A stretch of 64,000 nucleotides of DNA from Serratia symbiotica str. 'Cinara cedri' (GTDB taxonomy: Bacteria; Pseudomonadota; Gammaproteobacteria; Enterobacterales; Enterobacteriaceae): assembly GCA_000238975.1 (NCBI GenBank), contig CP002295.1:1054001-1118000 (forward strand), given 5' to 3'. Shown here piece by piece: positions 1 to 10,007 of the stretch. The notes beneath the pieces were generated by a model. The model made no database searches and had not been told where the DNA came from. It saw only the letters and a list, made by a program, of their open reading frames with translations. Position numbers and translations under genes: made by a program. The first letter of the stretch is position 1. Each line of letters starts with the position of its first letter.

Positions 1-485
1 AGTTATGATTAAAACTATTTATAGTTAATTTTTGATTAATAGTTATTGACTACAATAATTACATTATTAACAATATATTTAATAAAATTATGATAGCGTA
101 AGTGACCTAATACTAACGATAATACTGAGTAAATGAAAATCACGTGTCTTAGTAATTACTGTATTATTTTAATTTATTTAGATGTCATTAAAACAATATA
201 ATTGTCATAAATTATTAACTATGGATGTAGCAATAAATATGTATTTATCTCTATATTTATTATTTGCCAATAAGGTACACTTAACTTACAGATCACATCA
301 AATTCATGCCAAGATACTCAGTTGGTTATCTACCACTTATCGCGGAAGAAGTAGTAGTGTTTCCTAGCAAGGCAACAAAATATAGTATATATTAGTAATT
401 ATTATATTTATAAATAAATAATTATAATATGAGATTATGCTCAATAATTATTATATTTATATCTAATATTATAAGGATTCCCCTT
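1..485. other. AT-rich intergenic region upstream of bolA
   Basis: No convincing gene. A 61-codon open frame at 182-367 has no recognisable motif, and its composition is that of the surrounding noncoding DNA. In E. coli yajG and ampG lie upstream of bolA; I see no remnant of either. Confidence 0.6.
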
Positions 486-794
486 ATGGTTCATGAAACA
501 ATAGAAGAGAAGTTAAAAGCAGCGTTTAAACCTGAGCATCTAGATATAATTAATGAAAGCTATCAACACAACGTACCTATCAACTCTGAAAGCCATTTCA
601 AAATAATATTAGTTAGCAATTTCTTTATTAAAAAAACACTCTTAGCACGTCATAGATCGATATATAGTGTGCTAACAGCAGAAATGGCAAATGGGTTGCA
701 CGCGCTAGTCTTGCATACTTATACCTTAGATGAGTGGAAAAAAAAACAGGACATTATTTCTGTTTTACCACATAGTTACTGTAAAGAATTCTAA
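486..794 (+). CDS. bolA: BolA family transcriptional/redox regulator
   Basis: Small BolA protein of about 102 residues (E. coli BolA is 105). BolA proteins work with monothiol glutaredoxins in Fe-S handling and, in E. coli, influence cell shape and stress responses. The family signature is clear: the N-terminal helix MVHETIEEKL, the ESHFKIILVS strand near residues 35-44, and the conserved segment from ARHRSIY through EMANGLHALV to HTYTLDEW. The frame stays open upstream to 429, but family homology begins at the ATG at 486. That ATG is preceded by an AAGG ribosome-binding site at 473-476, so I take 486 as the start. It lies upstream of tig, as in E. coli. The RBS and start codon fall in a small predicted hairpin (see findings). 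Confidence 0.93.
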   Translation: MVHETIEEKLKAAFKPEHLDIINESYQHNVPINSESHFKIILVSNFFIKKTLLARHRSIYSVLTAEMANGLHALVLHTYTLDEWKKKQDIISVLPHSYCKEF

Positions 795-1163
795 ACATCC
801 AATTAACATTGACAACAATAGTAAAATTATTTCTCTTGATTTAGGGATTATAAAGAGTAATTTCAGGAGCAACCTGTGAGTGATTTATGATTTTAGCTTT
901 CACGATCGCAGAGATCATTACTAGGCATATGTCAGCCTAATACGTGAGCTAAATAATCACTAAGTCAATAAAATATATATTTTAATACGCTAGTATTACT
1001 TTGCTTTCTTCAGCTATCACCGCAGGCACTGCTATAATATTATGTTTTATTCTTCTAGAATAGTTTTGGTACACTTCTATCGTTAGGGTCTCTGTTCTAT
1101 ATTTAGCTGTAATGGTAATTGAGTGAAGTGAACAGAGCACTGTGATTTTTTTGAGGTAAAAAG
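795..1163. other. bolA-tig intergenic spacer
   Basis: 369 bases with no gene. It probably carries the tig promoter, but no element stands out. The last bases, TTGAGGTAAAAAG before the tig ATG, closely resemble the E. coli tig translation initiation region as I remember it. Confidence 0.55.
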
Positions 1164-2462
1164 ATGCAAGTTTCATTAGTAACCACTCAAGGTCTCGGGC
1201 GTCGTCTTTCTATTACCGTGCCTGCTGAAAGCATTAGTGAGGCAGTTAACAATAAATTAATTCATGCCATAAAAAACATTAGCATTGATGGCTTCCGTAA
1301 AGGAAAAGTACCACGTAAGATCATTGAACAGCGTTATAGATCTTCTATTAGCAAAGACGTGCTCAATGAAACAATGCGATGCTGCTTTATTGATACAATA
1401 ACTAAAGAAAATATTCATCCAGCAGGTGCGCCGAATTATCTAGCAGGAGAATATAGAGAAGGTAAAGATTTTAATTTTGTCATTGAGTTTGAAGTATATC
1501 CAGACATTAAACTAAAAAATTTAAAAAATATTGAAATCGAGATGCCAGTTGTTGAAGTTACTGATAACGATATTGACACAATGATAAAAACTTTACGCAC
1601 GCAACAGGCAACCTGGCAGATAAGTAATGACACAACCAAGACTGGAGACCGCGTAACCATTAGGTTCACTAGTTCCATAGAAAACGAAGCATTTGAAGGC
1701 GCCCGCGATTCTGATTTTATTCTAGTTATAGGTCAAGGACGCATGATGACAGATTTTGAAGAAGGTTTGATTGGCCACAATGCTGGAGAAGAGTTCATTA
1801 TTGATGCTTACTGCCCAGAAGACTGTCATGCAAAAAATCTAAAAAGTAAAAAAGCTAAATTTACTATTTTTCTTAAAAAAGTTGAAAAACGTGAACTGCC
1901 AGAACTAAATAAAGATTTTATAAAGTATTTTGGTGTAACTGATGGCTCAATAGATAGTTTGCGCAAAGAGGTAAGCAAAAATATGGAGCGTGAACTTAAA
2001 TGGGCTGTGCGTAATCGTATTAAAACTCAGGTAATCAATAGCCTGATTAGTGCTAATAATATTGCCATACCATCTGTAATAATTAGCAATGAAATTAATA
2101 TTCTACGTGATGAGATCGCACAGCAGTTTCATGGAAATAAACAGCATACATTGAAAGTATCAAACGAACTACTTGAAGAGCAAGCCCGGAAACGTGTTGC
2201 TATTAGGCTACTATTAAATACAGTAGTAAGCGATAATAATCTGCAAGTTGATGAAAAACGTGTAAAAACATTAATTCAAGACATAGCTTCTGCCTATGAC
2301 GACCCAAACGTAGTTATCACACTCTACAGTAAAAATAAAGATCTGATGAACAATATACGCAATATAGCATTAGAAGAGCAAGCAATTGAAGCCCTATTAA
2401 TAACAGCAAAAGTTATTGAAAAAGCCTTTACTTTCAATGAAATAATGAACCAACATCAATAG
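1164..2462 (+). CDS. tig: Trigger factor, ribosome-associated chaperone and peptidyl-prolyl isomerase
   Basis: Full-length trigger factor of 432 residues, the same size as in E. coli. It binds ribosomal protein L23 at the exit tunnel and shields nascent chains. The ribosome-docking signature GFRKGKVP sits at residues 43-50, followed by the rest of the N-terminal domain (about 1-110). The FKBP-like PPIase domain covers roughly 150-245, and the helical chaperone arms run from about 250 to the C terminus. The ATG at 1164 has an AGGT ribosome-binding site 8-9 bases upstream and matches the family N terminus MQVS. The gene ends before a strong hairpin terminator and precedes clpP, as in E. coli. 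The sequence is diverged, as expected in a fast-evolving symbiont, but the frame is intact. Confidence 0.97.
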   Translation: MQVSLVTTQGLGRRLSITVPAESISEAVNNKLIHAIKNISIDGFRKGKVPRKIIEQRYRSSISKDVLNETMRCCFIDTITKENIHPAGAPNYLAGEYREGKDFNFVIEFEVYPDIKLKNLKNIEIEMPVVEVTDNDIDTMIKTLRTQQATWQISNDTTKTGDRVTIRFTSSIENEAFEGARDSDFILVIGQGRMMTDFEEGLIGHNAGEEFIIDAYCPEDCHAKNLKSKKAKFTIFLKKVEKRELPELNKDFIKYFGVTDGSIDSLRKEVSKNMERELKWAVRNRIKTQVINSLISANNIAIPSVIISNEINILRDEIAQQFHGNKQHTLKVSNELLEEQARKRVAIRLLLNTVVSDNNLQVDEKRVKTLIQDIASAYDDPNVVITLYSKNKDLMNNIRNIALEEQAIEALLITAKVIEKAFTFNEIMNQHQ

Positions 2463-2534
2463 ACGTAGCAATAGTATTTGAGTGCATAGGTGCGCTTGGG
2501 TTTCATTAACTGAGAGATTACGTAATAGGCTGTG

Positions 2535-2578
2535 ACAATAAAAGCCCGTAACCTTCTTCAGTTGCGGGCTTTTATTGT
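2535..2578. terminator. Hairpin terminator after tig
   Basis: Perfect 14-bp inverted repeat: ACAATAAAAGCCCG at 2535-2548 and its complement at 2565-2578, with a 16-base loop. The GCCCG core is flanked by A-rich sequence on one side and T-rich on the other, so it could act in both directions. It is among the most GC-rich noncoding segments nearby. Confidence 0.88.
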
Positions 2579-2910
2579 ATTACATTACTTATTAATCTCA
2601 GTTTTAATTGACGTAATGTAAAAATGTTTACTTATTTATATATTAGTCGAATCAGTAGAACAATAATTACAAAGAGAAGGCGATAAAATAAATACAATCC
2701 TTACGTCAACTTAAAGTCATCACTACACAATCTGTAATAATCTAGCAATTATTTACTACAATATATGAGACCACTAAATACCTATTAGCTAAGATCGTAA
2801 GCAAGTAGAGTACTTGAGCATAGTTATAACAACTATTATTAAGTATAATTAGTGTGTTAAAAGAGGGGTGTAAACTCTAGCAACTAAATAATTTTTATTA
2901 GGGGACAGTA
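2579..2910. other. Intergenic region upstream of clpP
   Basis: About 330 AT-rich bases with no gene. A clpPX promoter is expected here; I could not pick -35 and -10 boxes with proper spacing. An AGGGGAC ribosome-binding site lies just before the clpP ATG. Confidence 0.5.
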
Positions 2911-3546
2911 ATGTCGTACAGTGGGAAAAAAAAACAATTTACACCTAATATAGCCTTGGTGCCAATGGTGGTAGAACAAACTGCAGGTGTAGAACGCTCT
3001 TACGATATATATTCGCGCCTACTCAAAGAGCGCATTATTTTCCTAATAGGTCAAGTTGAAGACCACATGGCTAATTTAATTGTAGCACAAATGCTTTTTC
3101 TAGAAGCAGAAAACCCAGAGAAAGATATTTTTCTCTACATTAACTCGCCGGGAGGCGTGATCACTGCAGGCATGTCAATTTATGACACTATGCAGTTCAT
3201 TACATCCAATGTAAGCACTATTTGTATTGGACAAGCTTGCTCAATGGGATCCCTTTTATTAACTGCGGGCACTAAAGGAAAGCGTTTTTGCTTATCTAAT
3301 TCACGCGTGATGATTCACCAGCCGCTAGGTGGTTATCAAGGACAAGCGACAGATATCGAAATCCACGCACGTGAAATACTAAAAGTTAAGGCGCGTATGA
3401 CTGAACTAATGGCAGAGCATACTGGCAAGTCATTGGCAGAGATTGAATATGATACTGAGAGAGATAGATTTATGACTGCGACTGAAGCCGTAGAGTATGG
3501 CTTGGTCGATGGCATTCTGACACACCGTAGTTATAATAATAACTAG
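2911..3546 (+). CDS. clpP: ATP-dependent Clp protease proteolytic subunit
   Basis: Serine peptidase that forms the tetradecameric chamber of ClpXP and degrades unfolded or tagged cytoplasmic proteins. It has 211 residues (E. coli 207, including the propeptide). The catalytic triad is complete: Ser111 in ACSMGS, His136 in MIHQPLGG and Asp185 in TERDRF. The oxyanion-region loop SPGG is at 79-82. A strong AGGGGAC ribosome-binding site precedes the ATG. It is followed after 109 bases by its unfoldase partner clpX, the usual enterobacterial arrangement, probably as one transcription unit. Confidence 0.98.
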   Translation: MSYSGKKKQFTPNIALVPMVVEQTAGVERSYDIYSRLLKERIIFLIGQVEDHMANLIVAQMLFLEAENPEKDIFLYINSPGGVITAGMSIYDTMQFITSNVSTICIGQACSMGSLLLTAGTKGKRFCLSNSRVMIHQPLGGYQGQATDIEIHAREILKVKARMTELMAEHTGKSLAEIEYDTERDRFMTATEAVEYGLVDGILTHRSYNNN

Positions 3547-3655
3547 AGTATCACAATCAGAGTAAATATAGTTTGTTCTGCTGGTGATTATCGGTGCTCC
3601 CAATAAATTTAGGATATTACTACAGCGGAATAAAGACTAAGAAGAGGTTTGACTT

Positions 3656-4927
3656 ATGACAGATAGACGCAAAGACGGTTTGGGAAAGCTAATGTACTGC
3701 TCTTTCTGTGGCAAAAGCCAGCATGAAGTACGTAAGCTCATCGCCGGCCCGTCAGTCTATATCTGCGATGAATGTGTTGACTTGTGTAACGACATTATTC
3801 ACGAAGAGATTAAAGACGTTGTACCGCAGCGTGAACGCAGTGAACTACCTACCCCGCACGCAATTGGCCAGCACCTAAATGACTATGTTATTGGCCAAGA
3901 GCAAGCGAAGAAAGTACTTGCAGTTGCGGTATACAACCACTATAAACGCCTGCGTAATGTCAGTGCTAGTAATGGTGTAGAATTGGGTAAAAGTAATATT
4001 TTACTAATTGGCCCTACTGGCAGCGGTAAGACGCTACTCGCAGATACCCTAGCACGTTTTCTAGATGTACCGTTCACAATGGCTGATGCCACTACGTTAA
4101 CTGAGGCAGGTTATGTTGGAGAAGACGTAGAGAATATTATCCAGAAACTATTACAGAAATGTGATTACGACGTACAGAAAGCACAACGTGGTATCGTCTA
4201 TATCGATGAAATTGATAAGATTTCTCGTAAGTCGGATAACCCTTCTATTACTCGTGATGTATCTGGAGAAGGTGTACAGCAAGCGCTATTGAAATTAATT
4301 GAAGGAACAATTGCTGCCGTTCCTCCACAGGGTGGGAGAAAACATCCGCAACAAGAGTTTCTGCAAGTTGATACCTCAAAAATTCTATTTATCTGCGGCG
4401 GTGCTTTTGCTGGCCTAGATAAGGTTATCGGTCAGCGTATAAATATAAGCTCTGGTATTGGTTTTGGCGCAACCGTAAAAGGAGAGCGCGAAAAAATGAC
4501 AGAAAGTGAACTGCTGCTGCAAGCTGAACCAGAAGATTTAATCAAATTTGGTCTAATTCCTGAATTTATCGGTCGTTTACCAGTAGTGGCAACTTTAAGC
4601 CAATTAAGTGAAAAAGCACTGATTAGAATCTTGAAGGAACCAAAAAATGCTCTTACTAAGCAATATCAGGTATTATTTAACCTAGAAGGTACTGAGCTAG
4701 AGTTCCGTGACGAGGCATTAAACGCCATTGCTAAAAAAGCTATGGCGCGCAAAACCGGTGCCCGTGGTTTGCGCGCCATAGTAGAATGCGCATTACTCGA
4801 TATCATGTATGATCTTCCATCGATCAATAGCGTAGATAAAGTAGTAATCGACGAGTCAGTGATTACAGGGCAGTCAAAGCCGCTTTTGATTTATAGTAAA
4901 CCTGAAGCACAAGCTTCAGGCAAGTAA
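3656..4927 (+). CDS. clpX: ClpX, ATP-dependent unfoldase of the ClpXP protease
   Basis: AAA+ unfoldase that recognises substrates and threads them into ClpP. It has 423 residues (E. coli 424). The N-terminal zinc-binding domain has four cysteines at 15, 18, 37 and 40. Walker A, GPTGSGKT, is at residues 119-126, the pore loop GYVGED follows, and Walker B reads IVYIDEIDK. The ClpP-contacting IGF loop (SSGIGFGA) is present, as is the sensor/arginine-finger region ending KTGARGLR. It is cotranscribed with or directly downstream of clpP and is followed by a strong terminator at 4953-4989. All functional motifs are kept. Confidence 0.98.
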   Translation: MTDRRKDGLGKLMYCSFCGKSQHEVRKLIAGPSVYICDECVDLCNDIIHEEIKDVVPQRERSELPTPHAIGQHLNDYVIGQEQAKKVLAVAVYNHYKRLRNVSASNGVELGKSNILLIGPTGSGKTLLADTLARFLDVPFTMADATTLTEAGYVGEDVENIIQKLLQKCDYDVQKAQRGIVYIDEIDKISRKSDNPSITRDVSGEGVQQALLKLIEGTIAAVPPQGGRKHPQQEFLQVDTSKILFICGGAFAGLDKVIGQRINISSGIGFGATVKGEREKMTESELLLQAEPEDLIKFGLIPEFIGRLPVVATLSQLSEKALIRILKEPKNALTKQYQVLFNLEGTELEFRDEALNAIAKKAMARKTGARGLRAIVECALLDIMYDLPSINSVDKVVIDESVITGQSKPLLIYSKPEAQASGK

Positions 4928-4952
4928 TTCGTCATTAAAACCATGATACTAG

Positions 4953-4989
4953 ATAGTAAAATGGGGGATAATGTCCCCCATTTTACTAT
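4953..4989. terminator. Hairpin terminator after clpX
   Basis: Perfect 16-bp inverted repeat (4953-4968 and 4974-4989) around a 5-base loop. The stem contains TGGGGGA/TCCCCCA, with A-rich and T-rich flanks, making it a symmetrical, probably bidirectional terminator between clpX and lon. Confidence 0.92.
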
Positions 4990-4999
4990 TTTCTAGATG

Positions 5000-5026
5000 T
5001 TGAATGTCAATAATGCATCCCCATAT
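5000..5026 (+). promoter_or_regulatory. Probable sigma-32 (heat-shock) promoter of lon
   Basis: TTGAA at 5000-5004 and CCCCATAT at 5019-5026 are separated by 14 bases, which fits the sigma-32 consensus (CTTGAAA and CCCCATNT). The E. coli lon heat-shock promoter has, from memory, the same core, CATCCCCATATACT. The segment just before the lon ATG (GGCGGAAATTAA, then GAGAGAGCTCT) also resembles E. coli. This suggests that heat-shock control of lon is preserved. Confidence 0.75.
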
Positions 5027-5118
5027 ACTCACAAATAGATTTTGTGAAACAAATGATGCTGACATCTTATTAGATATCCTCTAAACCCTGGCGGAAATTA
5101 AAACCAAGAGAGAGCTCT

Positions 5119-7476
5119 ATGAACCCTGAGCGTTCCGAACGCATTGAAATCCCTGTTTTACCATTGCGCGACGTAGTGGTGTATCCGCACATGGTCATTC
5201 CATTATTTGTTGGTAGGGAAAAATCGATTCGGTGCCTAGAAGCAGCAATGGATCATGACAAAAAGATCATGCTGGTGGCACAGAAAGATGCATTAACGGA
5301 TGATCCTAGTATTAAAGATTTATTCTCTGTCGGTACAGTAGCATTGATTTTGCAGATGCTTAAATTACCAGACGGTACAGTAAAGGTGCTAGTTGAAGGT
5401 CTTCAACGCAGACATATAACTGAGCTTTCCGATAGCGGTGAATATTTTATCGCTCAAACGGAATATCTTAAGCCACCAGTACTTGATGAACGCGAACAAG
5501 AAGGACTAGTACGCACTGCTATTAACCAATTTGAAGGTTACATAAAATTAAACAAAAAAATACCCCCGGAGGTATTAGCTTCACTTAATAGCATCGATGA
5601 TGCTGCACGTTTAGCAGATACCATCGCGGCGCATATGCCACTAAAGCTCACCGACAAGCAGTCAGTATTAGAAATGTTTGATATCACTGAACGTTTAGAA
5701 TACTTAATGGCAATGATGGAATCAGAAATTGACTTACTACAGGTAGAAAAACGCATTCGTAATCGTGTCAAAAAACAGATGGAAAAAAGTCAACGTGAAT
5801 ATTATTTAAATGAACAAATGAAAGCGATCCAAAAAGAACTTGGCGAAATGGATGATGTACCTGATGAACATGAAACTCTAAAACGCAAAATATCAGCGAT
5901 AAAAATGCCGAAAGAGGCACGACAAAAAACTGAAGCAGAACTACAAAAGCTAAAAATGATGTCACCAATGTCTGCAGAAGCTACTGTAGTACGCGGTTAT
6001 ATTGACTGGATGATACAAGTACCATGGAATGCTCGCAGCAAGGTGAAAAAAAACTTACTTAAAGCACAGGAAGTACTTGATATTGATCACTATGGTCTTA
6101 TACGTGTCAAAGACCGTATTCTTGAATACCTAGCTGTACAGAGCCGTGTAAGTAAAATAAAAGGACCTATTCTGTGTCTAGTTGGTCCTCCTGGTGTAGG
6201 TAAAACCTCCCTGGGACAGTCAATAGCTAGGGCTACGGGACGCCAGTATATCCGCATGGCACTAGGCGGGGTACGGGATGAAGCAGAAATTCGCGGTCAT
6301 CGACGCACTTACATTGGTTCAATGCCAGGTAAGCTTATCCAAAAAATGGCTAAAGTTGGAGTGAAAAATCCGTTATTTCTATTAGATGAAATTGATAAAA
6401 TGTCTTCTGATATGCGCGGGGATCCTTCTTCAGCACTGCTTGAAGTACTAGATCCAGAACAAAACGTAACATTTAATGATCACTACCTAGAAGTAGATTA
6501 TGATCTATCTGATGTCATGTTTGTTGCTACCTCTAACTCAATGAATATCCCTGGACCGTTATTAGACCGGATGGAAGTAATCCGCTTATCAAGCTATACA
6601 GAGGACGAGAAATTTAAAATTGCTAAGCAACATTTATTGCCAAAGCAACTTGAGCGTAATGCAGTAAAACAAAGTGAACTCATACTAGATGATAGCGCTA
6701 TTATCAATATTATACGTTATTATACTCGAGAAGCTGGGGTACGTGGTCTCGAAAGAGAAATATCTAAGTTATGTCGTAAAACAGTAAAAACACTATTAAT
6801 AGATAAAAAAGTTAAATATATCGAAATTAATGGTGATAATCTGAAATATTATCTAGGTGTGCAGCGTTTTGACTATGGTCATTCAAATACTGAAAATCGC
6901 GTAGGACAAGTTACTGGCCTAGCATGGACAGAAGTAGGTGGAGATTTACTAACCATCGAAACAGCCTGTGTAACAGGAAAGGGTAAACTAACATATACTG
7001 GCTCATTGGGCGAAGTAATGCAGGAATCAATCCAAGCCGCATTAACAGTTGTGCGGGCACGCACAGAAACACTAGGCATCAACGCTGATTTCTATGAAAA
7101 ACGAGATATTCATGTCCATGTACCAGAAGGGGCTACACCAAAAGATGGCCCGAGCGCAGGTATCGCAATGTGTACAGCACTAGTTTCCTGTCTCACAGGA
7201 AACCCTGTCCGTGCTGATGTAGCAATGACTGGTGAGATCACCCTACGAGGTCAAGTGTTGCCAATAGGTGGATTAAAAGAAAAACTATTAGCAGCGCATC
7301 GAGGAGGTATTAAAACTGTACTAATTCCGTATGAAAATAAACGCGATTTAGAAGAAATTCCTAGCAATGTTCTTGCTGATCTAGAAATTTATCCAGTACA
7401 AAAGATTGATGAGGTTTTGAATATTACTTTGCAAAATCCTACATACACCGCACTGTCAAGCACAGTAAAACGGTAA
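5119..7476 (+). CDS. lon: Lon ATP-dependent protease
   Basis: Homohexameric AAA+ serine protease that degrades misfolded proteins and short-lived regulators in the cytoplasm. It has 785 residues (E. coli 784). The N-terminal substrate-binding domain begins [15 protein letters not shown]. Walker A, GPPGVGKT, is at residues 356-363 and Walker [10 protein letters not shown], follows. In the C-terminal peptidase domain the catalytic Ser679 (PKDGPSAG) and Lys722 (LKEKL) fall exactly at the E. coli positions. A purine-rich GAGAG ribosome-binding site precedes the ATG. It sits between clpX and hupB as in E. coli, behind a sigma-32-like promoter. No sign of decay. Confidence 0.98.
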   Translation: MNPERSERIEIPVLPLRDVVVYPHMVIPLFVGREKSIRCLEAAMDHDKKIMLVAQKDALTDDPSIKDLFSVGTVALILQMLKLPDGTVKVLVEGLQRRHITELSDSGEYFIAQTEYLKPPVLDEREQEGLVRTAINQFEGYIKLNKKIPPEVLASLNSIDDAARLADTIAAHMPLKLTDKQSVLEMFDITERLEYLMAMMESEIDLLQVEKRIRNRVKKQMEKSQREYYLNEQMKAIQKELGEMDDVPDEHETLKRKISAIKMPKEARQKTEAELQKLKMMSPMSAEATVVRGYIDWMIQVPWNARSKVKKNLLKAQEVLDIDHYGLIRVKDRILEYLAVQSRVSKIKGPILCLVGPPGVGKTSLGQSIARATGRQYIRMALGGVRDEAEIRGHRRTYIGSMPGKLIQKMAKVGVKNPLFLLDEIDKMSSDMRGDPSSALLEVLDPEQNVTFNDHYLEVDYDLSDVMFVATSNSMNIPGPLLDRMEVIRLSSYTEDEKFKIAKQHLLPKQLERNAVKQSELILDDSAIINIIRYYTREAGVRGLEREISKLCRKTVKTLLIDKKVKYIEINGDNLKYYLGVQRFDYGHSNTENRVGQVTGLAWTEVGGDLLTIETACVTGKGKLTYTGSLGEVMQESIQAALTVVRARTETLGINADFYEKRDIHVHVPEGATPKDGPSAGIAMCTALVSCLTGNPVRADVAMTGEITLRGQVLPIGGLKEKLLAAHRGGIKTVLIPYENKRDLEEIPSNVLADLEIYPVQKIDEVLNITLQNPTYTALSSTVKR

Positions 7477-7682
7477 AAAGTAAAAAGTGTTGATACAAAT
7501 AATACTGATAAATCATTTCTAACTTACTAGCATTTTTGTGCGACTAAATTAGAAATTGTTGGCCTACGCTTAGCCTTGAAGTCAGTGGCCTACTGAAATT
7601 TAACGAGATTAATATGACCGCTGTGCTGCTGCCAATGTAAATATTTTAAGGGCAGTGATAGAATTCTAAAGAGGATTATAAA

Positions 7683-7955
7683 GTGAATAAATCACAACTG
7701 ATCGATAAAATTGCTACAGGTGCTGATATTTCTAAAGCGTCAGCGGGGCGTGCTTTAAATGCAGTAATTGCTTCTATTACCGACTCCTTAAAATCAGGTA
7801 ATAATGTATCCCTAGTAGGTTTTGGTACCTTTATTGTACGCGAGCGTTCAGCGCGTACTGGGCGAAACCCACAAACAGGTAAAGAAATAGCTATTGCGGC
7901 AACTAAAGTGCCAACTTTTCGTGCAGGAAAAGCGCTTAAAGACGCAGTAAATTAA
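7683..7955 (+). CDS. hupB: DNA-binding protein HU-beta
   Basis: 90-residue histone-like protein, the size of E. coli HU-beta. It binds and bends DNA without sequence specificity and compacts the nucleoid. The N terminus [11 protein letters not shown] and the beta-arm with the DNA-intercalating proline ([10 protein letters not shown]) are typical. The start is a GTG at 7683, as in E. coli hupB, with an AGAGGA ribosome-binding site a few bases upstream. It lies between lon and ppiD as usual and is followed by its own hairpin terminator. No hupA is visible in this window. Confidence 0.97.
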   Translation: MNKSQLIDKIATGADISKASAGRALNAVIASITDSLKSGNNVSLVGFGTFIVRERSARTGRNPQTGKEIAIAATKVPTFRAGKALKDAVN

Positions 7956-8032
7956 TAACTGGAGTTTAACTCTATTGTTAAATAGATGTCATAATAAACA
8001 ATTATCTGACATAAAGCAACTAATACGGTATC

Positions 8033-8070
8033 ATAAAAGGCGTGCCTTAGAGACGCGCCTTTTATTTTAT
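8033..8070 (+). terminator. Rho-independent terminator after hupB
   Basis: ATAAAAGGCG at 8033-8042 pairs with CGCCTTTTAT at 8056-8065 and is followed by a T-rich run. The inner bases (GTG with CAC-like pairing) can extend the stem. Its position directly after hupB supports a terminator. Confidence 0.88.
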
Positions 8071-8132
8071 CACAGGGAGAACACCCTACTTAAAAGGTGT
8101 TAATCCACATGAGAGCGGGGTGTCATCAAATT

Positions 8133-10007
8133 ATGATGGACAATTTACGCAAGACTACAAATCACATAATAATAAAAATTATCTTAGCATTGGTAATATT
8201 ATCATTTATTTTTACTGGAGTAGGGAATTATCTAATTAGCACCCCTGAAGACTATATAGCAAAAGTAAACGATCAGATAATCACACGTACTCAAGTAGAA
8301 CAACTTTTCCAAAGCGAACGCCAACATATTCAGCAACAAGCAAATGACGATGTCTCTATGCTGGATAGTCATGAAGATTATATGCGTCAACAAATATTAT
8401 CACAGTTAATCGATAATATCCTACTAGTTCAATACGCTAAAAAATTAGGTCTAGGAGTTAGTAACGAGCAGATTAAAAATACTATCCGAAAAATACCTTA
8501 TTTCCAAAAAGATGGTCAATTTGATAAAGATCAGTATCTTGATCTAATTAATCGTATGGGCGATACTGTTGATCATTTTGCACTACTCATACGCGAGCAA
8601 TTAATTATACAACAAATATATCAAGCCTTTATCGAATCAAATTTTATACTGCCCGCTGAATCTAAAGCTATGTCATCTTTAATATTACAGCAACGTAATG
8701 TACGACTGGCAAAAATAGATCTTAAAAAATTAGAAGATAAGCAAAGCGCTAGCGAAGATGAGTTAAAAAACTACTACAAGCAAAACCAAAAGAGCTTTAT
8801 TTCACCCGAGCAAATTAAGATTAGTTATATTTTAATAGATGCAGCATTTATGAAAGAAAAAATACAGGTTAACGATATAGATATTAGCACCTATTACGAT
8901 CAAAATAAAAACAACTACAGTCAATCAGAGCGTAAGAATTACAGTGTGATCCAGTTAAAAACTAAACAAGAAGCTGACGGAATACTCGTTCAACTAAAAA
9001 AAGGTGGTGATTTTGCTACCTTAGCACAGAATAAATCTATCGATATTATCTCACGCCGCACTAATGGCTCATTAGGCTGGCTAGAAGCAGAAAATACTCC
9101 AAACGAGCTAAAAAAAGCCAACCTAACCGAGAAAGGTCAACTGTCCGGCGTAATAGAGTCTTCAATTGGCTATTTCATTGTAAGACTTAATGATATTGAG
9201 CCTGAGAAAATCAAGTCATTAAAAGAAGTGCATGATATTATTGCTAAACAGATTCGTAAGGAGAGAGGGCTGGATGCCTATTACGCACTACAACAAAAGG
9301 TGAGCGAAGCAGTACATAGTGATAATGAATCTTTAGTTTCTGCTGAAGTCGCATCAAACATAAAAGCAATACAAACTGGCTGGTTTACTCGCGACAACAT
9401 TCCAGCTGAGCTGCACTTTGAACCGATAATAAAATGGATCTTTAATAACGCACTAGTGAGTAATAATAGTGCATTAAGACATAACTCTGATGTGATTACT
9501 GTAGAAGGTGATCGAGCATTTGTAATGCGCGTTTCTGCTTATAAAGCAGAAAATATTAAATCTTTCGATGAAGTTAAGGACCAAGTAACAAAACAATTAA
9601 AACACAATAAAGCAATAACCGAAGCTAAACTGCAAGGCGAGCAAATTTTAACAACCTTAAAACATAGAAAAGATATAGAGTTAATGAGAAATGCTCATAT
9701 AGTATTTGGTAGTCAACAAAAAATTATGCGTACGTCAGAAGATAATGCATTAATAAAAGCTGTATTTTCTCTACCATACCCAAAAAAAGATAAAACAGTT
9801 TATGGTATCTCACAAGACAATCAAGATAATATAGTATTGATCGCACTTGATTCAGTTACGCCAATAGTTTTATCAAATGATGACATGAAAATATTCATTA
9901 AAAATATGCAACAAGACGCTTCCAATGCCACATTTTACTCGTTACTTACTAACCTACGTAAATACGCTAAAATTAAGATAAATAATACTGAGCAATATCA
10001 ACCTTAG
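8133..10007 (+). CDS. ppiD: PpiD, periplasmic folding chaperone with parvulin domain
   Basis: Inner-membrane-anchored periplasmic chaperone, associated with the SecYEG exit, that helps newly exported proteins fold. From the ATG at 8133 it has 624 residues (E. coli 623). The N terminus MMDNLRKTTN matches the family, and a single transmembrane helix follows (about residues 12-35). A SurA-like N-domain comes next, then the parvulin domain around 265-355, with GGDFATLAQ and the GSLGWLE and KGQLSGVI stretches. The C-terminal part contains TGWFTRDNIPAEL. The frame is open upstream to 8097, but homology starts at MMDNL. It is the last gene of the tig-ppiD block; the following 2.9 kb are empty. Confidence 0.95.
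   Translation: MMDNLRKTTNHIIIKIILALVILSFIFTGVGNYLISTPEDYIAKVNDQIITRTQVEQLFQSERQHIQQQANDDVSMLDSHEDYMRQQILSQLIDNILLVQYAKKLGLGVSNEQIKNTIRKIPYFQKDGQFDKDQYLDLINRMGDTVDHFALLIREQLIIQQIYQAFIESNFILPAESKAMSSLILQQRNVRLAKIDLKKLEDKQSASEDELKNYYKQNQKSFISPEQIKISYILIDAAFMKEKIQVNDIDISTYYDQNKNNYSQSERKNYSVIQLKTKQEADGILVQLKKGGDFATLAQNKSIDIISRRTNGSLGWLEAENTPNELKKANLTEKGQLSGVIESSIGYFIVRLNDIEPEKIKSLKEVHDIIAKQIRKERGLDAYYALQQKVSEAVHSDNESLVSAEVASNIKAIQTGWFTRDNIPAELHFEPIIKWIFNNALVSNNSALRHNSDVITVEGDRAFVMRVSAYKAENIKSFDEVKDQVTKQLKHNKAITEAKLQGEQILTTLKHRKDIELMRNAHIVFGSQQKIMRTSEDNALIKAVFSLPYPKKDKTVYGISQDNQDNIVLIALDSVTPIVLSNDDMKIFIKNMQQDASNATFYSLLTNLRKYAKIKINNTEQYQP

Noticed and set aside
182..367. 61-codon open frame
   Set aside because: No motif or synteny support, and the composition of noncoding DNA.
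429..485. Upstream extension of the bolA frame to 429
   Set aside because: BolA homology and the ribosome-binding site both point to the ATG at 486; the extension is AT-rich hydrophobic filler.
5538..7082. Open frames antisense to lon and to other conserved genes
   Set aside because: Shadows of strongly conserved coding sequence on the opposite strand.
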